Assembly (NCBI GenBank): GCA_947589425.1
Contig: CANQAV010000001.1
Coordinates: forward strand, 124,001 to 188,000
DNA from: Candidatus Gastranaerophilales bacterium
Lineage (GTDB): Bacteria; Cyanobacteriota; Vampirovibrionia; Gastranaerophilales; Gastranaerophilaceae
DNA length: 64,000 nt
Direction: 5' to 3'
A program made the translations under genes and the position numbers. This document shows, piece after piece, positions 8,713 to 17,839 of this stretch; positions within the stretch are counted from its first letter, which is position 1; every line of letters starts with the position of its first letter. The notes beneath the pieces are model-generated. The model made no database searches, had not been told where the DNA came from, and saw only the letters and a program-made list of their open reading frames with translations.

Positions 8713-10389
8713 TTGAAAAACACAGACGGGAACGTATTATCCTTTTTGGAAAACAAAACAACGACATATAAAGACAGAATTGCGCTCGGCATGAAAAATG
8801 ATTTCGGGTGGATTGAATATACTTATGAAGGTTTGGGACAGATGAGCAGAAAAATTGCATCTTATCTGATAAACGACCTTCAAGTTAAAAGACAGGGCAA
8901 GGTTGCAATATTATCCGAGTCTAAAGTTGAATTCGGGGCGGCATTTTTTGCTTCGGTTATAGCGGGAACTACTTTTATTCCTCTTGATATTAAATTAACC
9001 ATCCATGAACTTAATTCGATTATGTCAAATTGCGAGCCGGAAACGATTTTTGTATCGGAGCGTTATCTTGAAACCGTTCTTGAGCTTAAAAAAACAATTA
9101 CCTCAATAAAAAATATAATTCTTATTGATAATGTTAAAAATTCGCAATATATAAGTATATATAATCTTCCGAACAATTATACGGCAAAATTTCGCCACAG
9201 AAGCCTTAATTCAACGGCTTTAATTATATATACATCAGGTACTACGGGTAAACCCAAAGGAGTTCAGACGACTTTTAAAAATCTGCTTTCTCAAATTCAA
9301 GATTTAAAAATCGAGCTTGATTATGTATTTAAAAATGATGAACAGGTTAATGTGCTCTCAATATTGCCTATGAATCATCTTTTTGAATTTACCGTCGGCT
9401 TTGCGACGTTTTTAAATATGGGCTATTCGATTTATTATACGAAATCCCTCAGACCAAAAGACGTGCTCGGGGTTATGAAAGACAGAAGAATTAAGTTTAT
9501 GATAACAGTTCCTTCGTTTTTCAAAATGCTAAAAACACAGCTTGAAGGCGACCTTGCAAAAGAATCAAAATGGAAACATATGCTCTATAATTTTAAATAT
9601 CACTATATTGCAAAATTTATCCCCTTCAAACCGCTTAAAAAGATGTTGTTTAAAGATATACACGACAGATTCGGAAACAACTTTTACGGATTTATTTCGG
9701 GCGGTGCGCCAATGGATTTGGATATGGCAAAATATTTTAACCGCATCGGAATTACGGTACATCAAGGATACGGGCTTTCGGAAGCAAGCCCCGTTGTTAC
9801 GATGAATTTAAGAAAAGGACTTGATATCAGGTCTGTCGGAATTCTTTTAAACAGTTTTGAAGCAAAGCTTGATAAAGATACAAACGAGCTTCTTGTTAAA
9901 GGTCCTGCCGTTATGAAAGGGTATTATAAGCAGGAAGAATTGACAAAAGAAACAATTGATGAAGAAGGCTGGCTTAAAACAGGGGATATCGCCCGAATTG
10001 ACAAAAAAGGACAGGTGTTTATTACGGGAAGAATTAAAAACATGATTGTTCTTGCGGGCGGAAAAAAAGTATTTCCCGAAGAAGTTGAAGCTGCGCTTGA
10101 TGAAAGCGAATTAATCAAAGAAGCGTGCGCCCTTTCAACCACAAAACAAACAGGCGAAAAAAAAGGCAACGAAGAAGTAAGCGTTGTTGTTGTGGGTCAT
10201 GATGAACTTTATGAAAAATATGACGATAAAACGGTTGAAAAAATGCTTATAGCAGAGGTTAAAAAAAGAAGCCAAAAGCTTTCGCTGTTTAAACGTCCGA
10301 CAAATATTATAGTTTATAAAGGGCTTCTTCCACGCACGGCAACAAGAAAAATTGTGCGCAAAGAGGTTAAAAAGCTTGTAAGTGTCTGA
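8713..10389 (+). CDS. AMP-binding acyl-CoA/acyl-ACP ligase-like enzyme
   Basis: An ANL-superfamily adenylating enzyme of 558 residues. The P-loop-like A3 motif is LIIYTSGTTGKPKG; A5 is GYGLSEASPVV; the hinge/A7 region is GWLKTGDIARID; the C-terminal A10 lysine lies in TATRKIVRKEV. The family activates a carboxylate with ATP to an acyl-adenylate and passes it to CoA or ACP; overall look is long-chain fatty acid-CoA ligase. The start codon is TTG at 8713, preceded by a GGGAG ribosome site. Its 3' end overlaps the next gene by eight bases, so the two are translationally linked. Which fatty acid it takes is not visible. Confidence 0.85.
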   Translation: MKNTDGNVLSFLENKTTTYKDRIALGMKNDFGWIEYTYEGLGQMSRKIASYLINDLQVKRQGKVAILSESKVEFGAAFFASVIAGTTFIPLDIKLTIHELNSIMSNCEPETIFVSERYLETVLELKKTITSIKNIILIDNVKNSQYISIYNLPNNYTAKFRHRSLNSTALIIYTSGTTGKPKGVQTTFKNLLSQIQDLKIELDYVFKNDEQVNVLSILPMNHLFEFTVGFATFLNMGYSIYYTKSLRPKDVLGVMKDRRIKFMITVPSFFKMLKTQLEGDLAKESKWKHMLYNFKYHYIAKFIPFKPLKKMLFKDIHDRFGNNFYGFISGGAPMDLDMAKYFNRIGITVHQGYGLSEASPVVTMNLRKGLDIRSVGILLNSFEAKLDKDTNELLVKGPAVMKGYYKQEELTKETIDEEGWLKTGDIARIDKKGQVFITGRIKNMIVLAGGKKVFPEEVEAALDESELIKEACALSTTKQTGEKKGNEEVSVVVVGHDELYEKYDDKTVEKMLIAEVKKRSQKLSLFKRPTNIIVYKGLLPRTATRKIVRKEVKKLVSV

Positions 10390-11266
10390 TTTCAATAATA
10401 TTTCACAATTAATATGCGACTATTTGTCATATCTTGAAATTGAAAAAGGACTGTCAAAGAATACAATAGCCGCTTATCAAAATGATATAATTACGTTTTT
10501 TGATTTTATTGAAAAAGAAAACGAAAACACAGCCTTAAATGAGATTAAAAGACGGGATTTTTCATCTTATACAAAATATCTTGCAAGAAAAGAAATTAAT
10601 CCCTCGAGCATAGTAAGAAAAATCGCATCAATTAAAGGGTTTTTTAAATTTTTATGCCACAGAAGAGATATTGAAACAAACCCCGCCATATCAATTACTT
10701 CGCCTAAACTGCCCAAAAAATTACCAAAAGTTTTAACCATATCCGAAGTTGAAAAAATATTAAAAAATCATCTCTCAATATTTGAATATGCGGTTATTGA
10801 GCTTTTATATTCCGCAGGAATAAGGGTCAGCGAGCTTGTTGAATTACAGCTTAAAAATATGGATTTATCTCAAAAAGTGATAAAAGTATTCGGTAAAGGC
10901 TCAAAAGAGCGAATTGTGCCGATAAATAACAAATGCATTAATGCTCTGCAAAAATATTTGAAACAAAGGGAACTAACCGCCCTTAAATATAATTCAAAAC
11001 CATATTTATTTTTAAATTCAAGAGGGGGAAAAATCAGCCGCCAGAGGGTTTATAAAATTATAAAAAAACAAGGCGAAATTATAAATAAAAAAATCTCTCC
11101 GCATACCTTGAGGCACAGTTTTGCAACACATCTTCTCGAAAGAGGAGCCGACCTCAGGGTTGTACAGGAATTATTGGGACATGCAAGCATTGTAACAACG
11201 CAATTATACACCCATATAAGCAAAAAAACCTTGAGAGAAGTCTATTTTTCAATTCAGGAGAAATAA
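10382..11266 (+). CDS. xerC: Tyrosine recombinase XerC/XerD
   Basis: The 294-residue length and two-domain plan match Xer recombinases. The N-terminal SAM-like domain begins YLSYLEIEKGLSKNTIAAYQNDI. The catalytic domain has the first Arg in LYSAGIRVSELVELQ, Lys in the FGKGSKERIVP hairpin, HxxR in SPHTLRHSFATHLLERG, His in LLGHASIVTTQ and the nucleophile Tyr in QLYTHISKKTL. It should resolve chromosome dimers at dif with FtsK; the XerC versus XerD choice is not settled. The start is GTG at 10382, inside the end of the ligase gene. It has full length and no neighbouring mobile-element genes, so I read it as housekeeping rather than an integrase. Confidence 0.85.
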   Translation: MSDFNNISQLICDYLSYLEIEKGLSKNTIAAYQNDIITFFDFIEKENENTALNEIKRRDFSSYTKYLARKEINPSSIVRKIASIKGFFKFLCHRRDIETNPAISITSPKLPKKLPKVLTISEVEKILKNHLSIFEYAVIELLYSAGIRVSELVELQLKNMDLSQKVIKVFGKGSKERIVPINNKCINALQKYLKQRELTALKYNSKPYLFLNSRGGKISRQRVYKIIKKQGEIINKKISPHTLRHSFATHLLERGADLRVVQELLGHASIVTTQLYTHISKKTLREVYFSIQEK

Positions 11267-11555
11267 AATAAGAAAAAGCCGTCATAAGGCGGCTACTAGA
11301 CTTGGGGAGGAGGTTTTGAAAAGGGTTTCCCCTTATCAAATTCTTATATTAATTTTTTCGTCATAAAACTTAACAATCTTTAGAATAAAAAAATTGATTT
11401 CATACAAAAGATGTAAATTGAAAACGTAAACCATACAACTAACAGTCAAAAATTAGACATTTAAGGACACAAACTCAAAAACACTTATTTTAAATAAGTG
11501 TTTTAAGGATGGAAATATACAGTGGATATAACCTACTTTAGAGAATTCCACCGTA
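11267..11555. other. Intergenic region with several hairpins, no clear gene
   Basis: These 289 bases lie between the convergent xer and yitT genes. A small stem AGCCG (11277-11281) / CGGCT (11290-11294) is followed by a purine-rich GGGGAGGAGG stretch. A GGGGA/TCCCC pairing (11304-11308 with 11328-11332) comes next. Further on is a near-perfect inverted repeat at 11478-11504. The early part could be a small RNA or the end of the xer transcript. A possible 16-codon TTG reading frame there has its ribosome site too close to be convincing. Confidence 0.4.
11478..11504. terminator. Probable bidirectional terminator between xer and yitT
   Basis: A 13-base inverted repeat (AAAACACTTATTT / AAATAAGTGTTTT) with a one-base centre gives a hairpin whose arms end in A and T runs on both strands. 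It lies between two convergent genes. The stem is AT-rich, so strength is uncertain. Confidence 0.5.
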
Positions 11556-12389
11556 TTATTTTTTATAACGTTTTCCGCAAACTTCATGCACGTTTTCAAT
11601 TGATATAAATGCATCTTCATCAATATTTTGAACAAGTTCTTTAAGTTTGTACAGCTCAATTCGAGGAACAACGCAGTATATCATTGTTTTTTTGGCTTTA
11701 GAGTATCCGCCCTGTGCTTCAAGATAGGTTACGGTTTTATTTAAATTATTAATTATTGCCTGTCCTAATTCATGTCCTTTATCGGAAACTATTCTGATTG
11801 ATTTTTCTTCGCTTAAACCTTGCACAATTGTATCAATTGCCCGATATGCAACAAGATAAGTCAAAGTTGAACACATTGCCTGCTCCCAGCCGTATAAAAA
11901 TCCTGCGGCGCTAAAAACAAAAACATTGATAAACATTATAATTTCGCCAACCGAATAGGGATATTTTTTTGAAATTTTCATGGCAAGAATTTCAGTTCCG
12001 TCCAGACAGGAATTATTTTTTAATACAATTCCGACACCCGTTCCCAAAATACCCCCTCCGAAAAGTGCCGCTAAAATAAGGTTATCTGTAATCGGAGAAT
12101 GAAAATGTGCCGTAAAATAATTTACAAAAAGAGCAAGCGCACTAACGCTATAGAGTGCAAGAAATATAAACTTTTTGCCAAATTCATTGTATGCGAGAAG
12201 CAAAAAAGGAATATTTAAAACAACAAGAAATATACCCAGATTAAACTTAGTAATATAACTTGCCATGATTGATATACCCACTATTCCGCCATCGATTATA
12301 TTGTTCGGAACAAGGAAGGTTTCAAGCGCAAAAGCTGCAATCAATGCTCCGAGAGTGGCAAATATTAAATTGATTATTAAATCCTTCAT
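11556..12389 (-). CDS. YitT family membrane protein (DUF161/DUF2179)
   Basis: I place the start at the ATG at 12389; a longer open frame upstream overlaps the divergent gene. The 277-residue product has about five to six hydrophobic segments in the first two thirds, including GGIVGISIMASYITKFNLGI and GGGILGTGVGIVLKNNSCLDGTEILA, which are typical of the YitT repeat. The C-terminal soluble domain (IRIVSDKGHELGQAIINNL, TYLEAQGGYSKAKKTMIYCVV) is DUF2179. The family is a widespread inner-membrane protein of unproven transport function. Only 22 bases separate its start from the divergent lipoprotein gene. Confidence 0.85.
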   Translation of the reverse strand: MKDLIINLIFATLGALIAAFALETFLVPNNIIDGGIVGISIMASYITKFNLGIFLVVLNIPFLLLAYNEFGKKFIFLALYSVSALALFVNYFTAHFHSPITDNLILAALFGGGILGTGVGIVLKNNSCLDGTEILAMKISKKYPYSVGEIIMFINVFVFSAAGFLYGWEQAMCSTLTYLVAYRAIDTIVQGLSEEKSIRIVSDKGHELGQAIINNLNKTVTYLEAQGGYSKAKKTMIYCVVPRIELYKLKELVQNIDEDAFISIENVHEVCGKRYKK

Positions 12390-12411
12390 ACATTTATGAT
12401 AAAATAACCAT

Positions 12412-13206
12412 ATGAAAAAGTATACAACTTTATCAATTATTTTAATTTTTTCGTTGTTTTTGCTTACATCTTGCGCAAGGCTTAAAAAAGAGCCTACTGA
12501 CTTGGAAATAATATATGAAAGAGGATATCTCATTGCAGGTGTAAAAACCGATTCTCCGCCCTTTGGATATTACGACAAAAACGGGGAATTAACCGGTATT
12601 GATATTGAACTTACAAAAAAGATAGCCGATGAAATTTTTGAAGAAGAAAATTCGAAAAGAATATATTTTGTGCCCGTTACCCCTCAGACAAAAATTGCAA
12701 AATTAAACTCAAAAGAGATTGATATAATTGTTGCAACACTTAGTATCACACCAAAAAGAAAACTGATAATGGATTTTTCAATTCCATATTTTACGGCAAA
12801 CCAAACAATCATGACCAAAAAAGATTCAGACATTAAAAACATATATTATTTTAACAAAAAAGGGAAATTGGGTGTCGTGCTCGGTACTACCGGTGAAAAG
12901 GCGGCACGCATGATTGTTCCCAACGCTTATGTTATAGGTATGACAAATTACACCGAAGCGCTTAAAAACTTAAAAAACGGAAACATCAACGGAATTTTGG
13001 GCGATGATGCAATTCTGAAAGGATTAAACAAGGGCGATTACAAAATCATACCTCATTCCTATTCTAAAGAGTTTTATGGCGTTGGTGTCAGAAAAACGGA
13101 AAATTCTAAAGATTTGTTAAAGAAAATAGATACCGCAATATCCGCTCTGTTAGACGAAAAAAGGTTTAACAGCAGTTTAAACAATGCTAAAATTAATAAA
13201 AAATAA
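12412..13206 (+). CDS. Solute-binding lipoprotein of amino-acid ABC transporter type
   Basis: The N-terminus has a basic start, a hydrophobic core and the lipobox LLTSC, giving a lipidated Cys near residue 20. The mature part has the SBP_bac_3 signatures: ERGYLIAGVKTDSPPFGYYDKNGELTGIDIELTKKIA and later PYFTANQTIM. The fold binds polar amino acids outside the inner membrane and normally delivers them to a permease. No permease or ATPase gene is beside it. Instead its 3' end overlaps by 23 bases the gene for an inactive membrane-pyrophosphatase homologue, so it is either an orphan binder serving a distant transporter or part of a new pair. There is no Shine-Dalgarno; a TATGAT -10-like box lies just before the ATG, so the mRNA may have almost no leader. 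Confidence 0.85.
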   Translation: MKKYTTLSIILIFSLFLLTSCARLKKEPTDLEIIYERGYLIAGVKTDSPPFGYYDKNGELTGIDIELTKKIADEIFEEENSKRIYFVPVTPQTKIAKLNSKEIDIIVATLSITPKRKLIMDFSIPYFTANQTIMTKKDSDIKNIYYFNKKGKLGVVLGTTGEKAARMIVPNAYVIGMTNYTEALKNLKNGNINGILGDDAILKGLNKGDYKIIPHSYSKEFYGVGVRKTENSKDLLKKIDTAISALLDEKRFNSSLNNAKINKK

Positions 13207-15328
13207 AATTTCCATTATAATGATGTTTATGGATAGAATTAAAAATAAATCATTTTTTTATTATCTTGTGTTTTGGGGAGTTGTTTTAGCAGCTATATGT
13301 CTAAACCTTAATGCATATCACTCAAACTTGATTGCAAATAAAACCCCGGAATTGATTTTGGCATCCCTTGCGGCGGTGTTTATCTGTATAGGAATTAAAT
13401 TCCCCGTAAACAAGTGTATCCGGGAAACAAAAAAAGTATCAAAGTATATAAATTCTTCACTTACAAGGATTTTAATTAATAAAAACAAATTTTTCTGCAT
13501 TGTATTAATTGCGGCTTTTGTTGTACTGTACAAATTTTTAATTCTGAATTCCATATCTTTAAAACATGGTTTTGCATATTTTATTTTAGGTATTCTGATA
13601 CATAAAACCCTAAGCATCATAGGATATTTTTTCTTAAAAGATGCACAGAATTCAACCCTTGAAGCAATTGAAAATTCGGCAATTGACGGCAGTCAAAATG
13701 CTTTTAACGCATCTGCCTTATATTCCGTTATTTTAATATGTCTTTCATCCGTGATAACGGTAATTGTGTGTTTATTACAAACGGAAACACTTTATTTACT
13801 TATATATCTGTCGGGTATTGCTTTCTGTTCTTTTTATGACGGCACAATCAATTGCGTCCTTAAAGTTTCGTCATTAAATGCATCAATTATGACACCACGT
13901 GTTGAAAACAACTTAACCGAGAACGATAAAAGAAATCCCATAACGCTTCTTAAAGATGTTGCGGGGAACATATTAAAATCTAACTCGGATATAACCGGAC
14001 TTTTAGAAACATATATAATCCTGACCACAATATGCTTTATAACGGGAAGACTGATAAACAATATAATCTGTACATACATTCCCATAATTTTTGCCGCCAA
14101 CATAATATTGACTTCAACAATATCACTTATGAATACAAAATTATATAAAACCAAAATTCCCGAAAAAAAATTTTTAACCTCGGCTCTTATAGGTATCATT
14201 ATTAATGTCTTAATGATATATCGCTTTATTGAACTTCAAATTCCCGAAAGGTCACGGCTTATTTCATGTTTTCTCACGGGAATAATTTACGGATATTTAC
14301 TGTATTTTTCCAATAAAAAATTTTTATTTGAAAAGTCCAAATCCGTTGTAAACATAATAAACGCATCCTTTGCAAATTCGGCTCAAACCGTCATACAAAC
14401 ATTCAGAGAAAGTTTTAAAAACATATTTACGCCGTTTGTATTAACGGGTTTATCAATAGCGCTTGCATATACAATGTGTTACGGAATGCAGGAGTCCCAA
14501 TGGGGAATATACGGCATAATATTAAGTGCACTTGGGTTTTTATGCCCAATATGCTCCTCGCTTGAAGAAAATATTTTTTCAAATGTACTTTCCGATTTAT
14601 CAATATTTGCCAAAACAAAACAACAAGATATCAATTCCGATGCACAAGAAAGAATTGTTTCACTAAAAGAAGAATCAATAAAAACAAAAGTCAATGCCGA
14701 AATATACGGTTGTAATTCAAACATATATACCGCAATAGCAATAATAATGTGCTGCTCTTTATTAAGCGGTTTCAAAAGTATTGACTTAATAAACCCGTAT
14801 GTTCTTTTTGCGGTCATTACAGGTCTTTGTGTTCCTTTTTTGTATTGCGCATATATCTTAAACTGTTGCGCAAAGTGTACATCTAAGCTTGTGTTTGAAA
14901 TAAAAAAGCAACTGAAAAAATTTCCTCAAATAATAAAATATGAAATGCGGCCCGATTATGAAAAATGTATAGATACGGGAGTAATATTATCTGCTTATAA
15001 TACGATTTTATATAATTTGCTTCCGCTGATTATCTTTTGGATAGTGACAAAAACAAATACTGCTTGCCTTGAAGGCTTTCTTCTGGCATTAATATTTACA
15101 AGCGCAATAATAGTTTTGATTTCATCAGATTCAAAAAACATAGCAAAAACCGCACTTATATGTTTTTCGTCTCAATATCAAAAAACATACAAAACACAAG
15201 AATATTATTCAATAAATACCGCATTTTTAATTGCAAAAGAATTTAAAAATACCCTTGTTCCTTCATTGTGTTTATTATTTAAATCCTATGCCGTATTTAC
15301 CCTTTTGATTGTCCCTCTTGTTAAATAG
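13184..15328 (+). CDS. Membrane pyrophosphatase homologue lacking the catalytic residues
   Basis: A 714-residue polytopic membrane protein with about 16 hydrophobic segments, the size of H+/Na+-translocating pyrophosphatase (HppA). Residues 248-277 (DKRNPITLL...DITGLLETY) align without gaps to the HppA signature that reads DPRNPATIADNVGDNVGD...GADLFESY. The Arg-Asn-Pro and Glu-(Thr/Ser)-Tyr ends are kept, but the metal-binding aspartates are Lys, Gly and Lys. The preceding KAADVGADLVGKVE element is KVSSLNASIMTPRVE, with Ser for both Asp. RPDYEKCID near residue 589 matches the family's KPDYARCVD. The C-terminal DTVGDPFKDTAGPS element has lost four residues and has Asn for the last Asp (FKNTLVPS). 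The fold is kept, pyrophosphate chemistry almost surely lost. It overlaps the upstream lipoprotein gene by 23 bases; ATGs at 13220-13229 are alternative starts. The alignment is from memory of the family. Confidence 0.7.
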   Translation: MLKLIKNKISIIMMFMDRIKNKSFFYYLVFWGVVLAAICLNLNAYHSNLIANKTPELILASLAAVFICIGIKFPVNKCIRETKKVSKYINSSLTRILINKNKFFCIVLIAAFVVLYKFLILNSISLKHGFAYFILGILIHKTLSIIGYFFLKDAQNSTLEAIENSAIDGSQNAFNASALYSVILICLSSVITVIVCLLQTETLYLLIYLSGIAFCSFYDGTINCVLKVSSLNASIMTPRVENNLTENDKRNPITLLKDVAGNILKSNSDITGLLETYIILTTICFITGRLINNIICTYIPIIFAANIILTSTISLMNTKLYKTKIPEKKFLTSALIGIIINVLMIYRFIELQIPERSRLISCFLTGIIYGYLLYFSNKKFLFEKSKSVVNIINASFANSAQTVIQTFRESFKNIFTPFVLTGLSIALAYTMCYGMQESQWGIYGIILSALGFLCPICSSLEENIFSNVLSDLSIFAKTKQQDINSDAQERIVSLKEESIKTKVNAEIYGCNSNIYTAIAIIMCCSLLSGFKSIDLINPYVLFAVITGLCVPFLYCAYILNCCAKCTSKLVFEIKKQLKKFPQIIKYEMRPDYEKCIDTGVILSAYNTILYNLLPLIIFWIVTKTNTACLEGFLLALIFTSAIIVLISSDSKNIAKTALICFSSQYQKTYKTQEYYSINTAFLIAKEFKNTLVPSLCLLFKSYAVFTLLIVPLVK

Positions 15329-15363
15329 CTTTCAAATGTGTATAATTTTGTACGGCAAAAGTT

Positions 15364-16989
15364 ATGACTCTAAGAAACAAACAAATTGAATATTATAAAG
15401 AAATTTTAAAAGAAAACGAGTTTCTTCTTTTAAAATCCAAAGACGGTTTTTTTAAAAATCACTATATAAAATCCCCTCTTAACGTTTTAACTAATTTTTC
15501 GGGAACGGAAGGCGAAGCAATAATTGATTGCAGAGGGAAAATCAGACTTTTTGTCGATACACGATATCATATTTTAGTTGATAAACAAGCGTTTAGCGAT
15601 ATTGAAGTATATAAAATGGATTTCAGCGAATGGTTTTTCGGAGCATTTCAAAAATTTTATAAAAAAAATTCAATTCTCTATGTATATGACGATATTTCGC
15701 TTTATGAATATATGGAGCTTGATAAATATTTTGATTTAAGACGTTATTCGCTTAAAAAAGAGTTTTTGAAAAATGATGACTTTAATAAAAAAGCTCAAAT
15801 TTTTGTTTCATCTTCCGATACAAAAGACTATGGTTTTAATTATAAAATTGAAAAATTAAAAACTCTTTACCCGAAAATATCAAAAATGCTTATTTTTAAT
15901 TTGGATGAAATTGCATATTTAACAGGGTTGAGAAGTTTTCAAACAAAATATTCCTCTCTTTTGCGCTCGATTTTATATCTGGATTTAAAAAATTCTTCAT
16001 ATACTTTGTTTTCGGATAAAATCCCGAAAATAAAAACAGAAAACCTTAAATACAATAAGCTTAAATACTTTAAAGATTTTATCAACAGCATTGACGATGA
16101 AATTTATTTTGATATTAATTCAATCACGCTTGATAACTTTCTTGCGGTTAAAAAGCCCCGTGAAATCAAACAAAATAAACTTCCTTTGATAACTTCAATC
16201 AAGCCGAAATCGGTTATTTCGCATCTTTTGAATGCAAATAAAAAACTTGATATTGCAATATATAATTTTAAAAAGAAATTAAAAAAAGGATTAAATGAAG
16301 TTGAACTTGTTGAAATATTTGAAGACGAACTTTTAAAAGCGGGGGCAAAATGTCCTTCTTTTAAAACGATTCTTGCGCTGGGAGAAAACAGTGCTTCAAT
16401 TCATTATTCAACATATGATAAAAATAAAATATTAAATGATGAAATGCTTCTTCTGCTTGATTGCGGAGGATATTACGAAGAAGGATATGCAACGGATATA
16501 ACAAGAACATTCTATTTTGGCAAAAACCCGCCAAAAATTTATAAAACAATTTATACTGCGGTTTTAAAAGCCTTTTTTGCGGTATATTTATCCAATGAAA
16601 CAGATGCTAAAAAATTACATATTCTTGCAAACGATTATTTAAAAGAATACAATAATGACGGCTTTTTCTTTAACCATGGTTTAGGACACGGTATCGGAAC
16701 ATCATGCCATCAAAATCCGCCAAGGCTTTCTTTAACCTCTCTTGATATAATTAAACCTTATCAAACCCACTCAATTGAGCCCGGGCTATACGGAAAAAGC
16801 AAAAGCACAAATCTTGAATTCGGCGTAAGACTTGAAAATTGCGTGTACAGTGATTTGGATTATAAAAAAAGAACTCTGTCAAAATTTCCCTTTGAAGATA
16901 TTTTAATAGATTACAGTATGCTTAATCAAAAAGAAAAAAATGCACTTGTTGAATGGCAAAATAAGGCGGAATTAAATGAATGTATCTGA
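15364..16989 (+). CDS. pepP: Xaa-Pro aminopeptidase (M24B)
   Basis: The 541-residue product has a creatinase-type N-terminal region and a C-terminal pita-bread metallopeptidase domain. Visible metal ligands: Asp in LLLDCGGYYEEG, Asp in YATDITRTF, His in NHGLGHGIGTSCHQNPP, Glu in SIEPGLYG and Glu in VRLENCV. It removes an N-terminal residue preceding proline, in the cytoplasm. The ATG at 15364 follows the pyrophosphatase homologue by 35 bases, and its end overlaps the next gene by 14 bases, so it is in an operon. The protein is at the long end for the family. Confidence 0.88.
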   Translation: MTLRNKQIEYYKEILKENEFLLLKSKDGFFKNHYIKSPLNVLTNFSGTEGEAIIDCRGKIRLFVDTRYHILVDKQAFSDIEVYKMDFSEWFFGAFQKFYKKNSILYVYDDISLYEYMELDKYFDLRRYSLKKEFLKNDDFNKKAQIFVSSSDTKDYGFNYKIEKLKTLYPKISKMLIFNLDEIAYLTGLRSFQTKYSSLLRSILYLDLKNSSYTLFSDKIPKIKTENLKYNKLKYFKDFINSIDDEIYFDINSITLDNFLAVKKPREIKQNKLPLITSIKPKSVISHLLNANKKLDIAIYNFKKKLKKGLNEVELVEIFEDELLKAGAKCPSFKTILALGENSASIHYSTYDKNKILNDEMLLLLDCGGYYEEGYATDITRTFYFGKNPPKIYKTIYTAVLKAFFAVYLSNETDAKKLHILANDYLKEYNNDGFFFNHGLGHGIGTSCHQNPPRLSLTSLDIIKPYQTHSIEPGLYGKSKSTNLEFGVRLENCVYSDLDYKKRTLSKFPFEDILIDYSMLNQKEKNALVEWQNKAELNECI

Positions 16990-17752
16990 AATTAAAAGTT
17001 TGCAGAATGATTTTGTTAAATATCTTGTAAAACTTCAAAATCCGAAATTCAGAAAACAGGAAAAAATAATACTTCTTGACGGCGAAAAAACAATTTCGGG
17101 TCTTATTGACGAAGATATTGAATTTGAATATCTTTTAATTAAAAAAGGGGATAAATTTGCTTCATATAAAAATATCAAAAATCTTGTTTATGTAACTGAT
17201 GAAATATTAAAAAAAACTTCAACCACAAAATCTCCTTCAAGTGTGGTCGGGCTCATAAAAGAGCCGCATCAGGATAAAAATATCTTTTATAAATTTAACA
17301 AAATTGCCCTCATAGAAAATATAAAAGATGCCGGAAATTTAGGGACGATAATAAGGAGTGCATGTGCATTCGGAATTGAAGGAATAATATTATTTTCCCA
17401 ATGTGTCGATTTATATAACACAAAAACAATCCGCTCCGCAGCGCAGAATATGTTTAAAATCCCCATTATTACGATTGATGATATTAATTTTATTAAAGAT
17501 TTAAAAAAAGAAAGAAGGCTTATATCTCTTGTTGTTAATTGTGATAAAAGCCTGTATGAAGCGGATTTTAGCAAAAAATTTATTATTGCCTTGGGAAGTG
17601 AAGCATGCGGATTAAGTGAAGAAATTATAAAGTTAAGCGACGAAAAACTCACAATTCCCATGGAAAATAATGTTGAATCAATAAACCTCGGAATATGCGC
17701 ATCGGTTGCTTTTTCGCTTATAAAATTTAAAAACGGTGACTTTAAAGATTAG
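16976..17752 (+). CDS. SpoU/TrmH-family RNA 2'-O-methyltransferase
   Basis: A SPOUT methyltransferase of 258 residues with a substrate-binding N-terminal domain (NPKFRKQEKIILLDGEKTI). The three SpoU motifs are KDAGNLGTIIRSACAFGIEG, ALGSEACGLSEE and IPMENNVESINLGICASVAF. It should methylate a ribose 2'-OH in rRNA or tRNA using SAM in the knotted C-terminal domain. The exact target (RlmB-type or TsnR-type) is not clear. It starts inside the end of the aminopeptidase gene and is the last gene of that run. Confidence 0.88.
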   Translation: MNVSEIKSLQNDFVKYLVKLQNPKFRKQEKIILLDGEKTISGLIDEDIEFEYLLIKKGDKFASYKNIKNLVYVTDEILKKTSTTKSPSSVVGLIKEPHQDKNIFYKFNKIALIENIKDAGNLGTIIRSACAFGIEGIILFSQCVDLYNTKTIRSAAQNMFKIPIITIDDINFIKDLKKERRLISLVVNCDKSLYEADFSKKFIIALGSEACGLSEEIIKLSDEKLTIPMENNVESINLGICASVAFSLIKFKNGDFKD

Positions 17753-17839
17753 CCCCATTTAGACTATTTATTTATTGCCAATGTGATGAAAGCATGATAT
17801 TATAAAAATACATTGAAAGACTATATTAAAGAGGCAACA

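Noticed and set aside
10382-11266. Reading xerC as the integrase of a mobile element
   Set aside because: The length and motifs fit housekeeping Xer, it is translationally linked to a metabolic gene, and no attachment-site repeats or element genes are near.
11453-11671. A 72-codon minus-strand frame overlapping the end of yitT
   Set aside because: It lies in another frame of yitT and of the terminator hairpin; no ribosome site.
16976-17752. The SpoU-family gene as specifically rlmB
   Set aside because: The N-terminal domain is not diagnostic; the rRNA target cannot be chosen from motifs alone.
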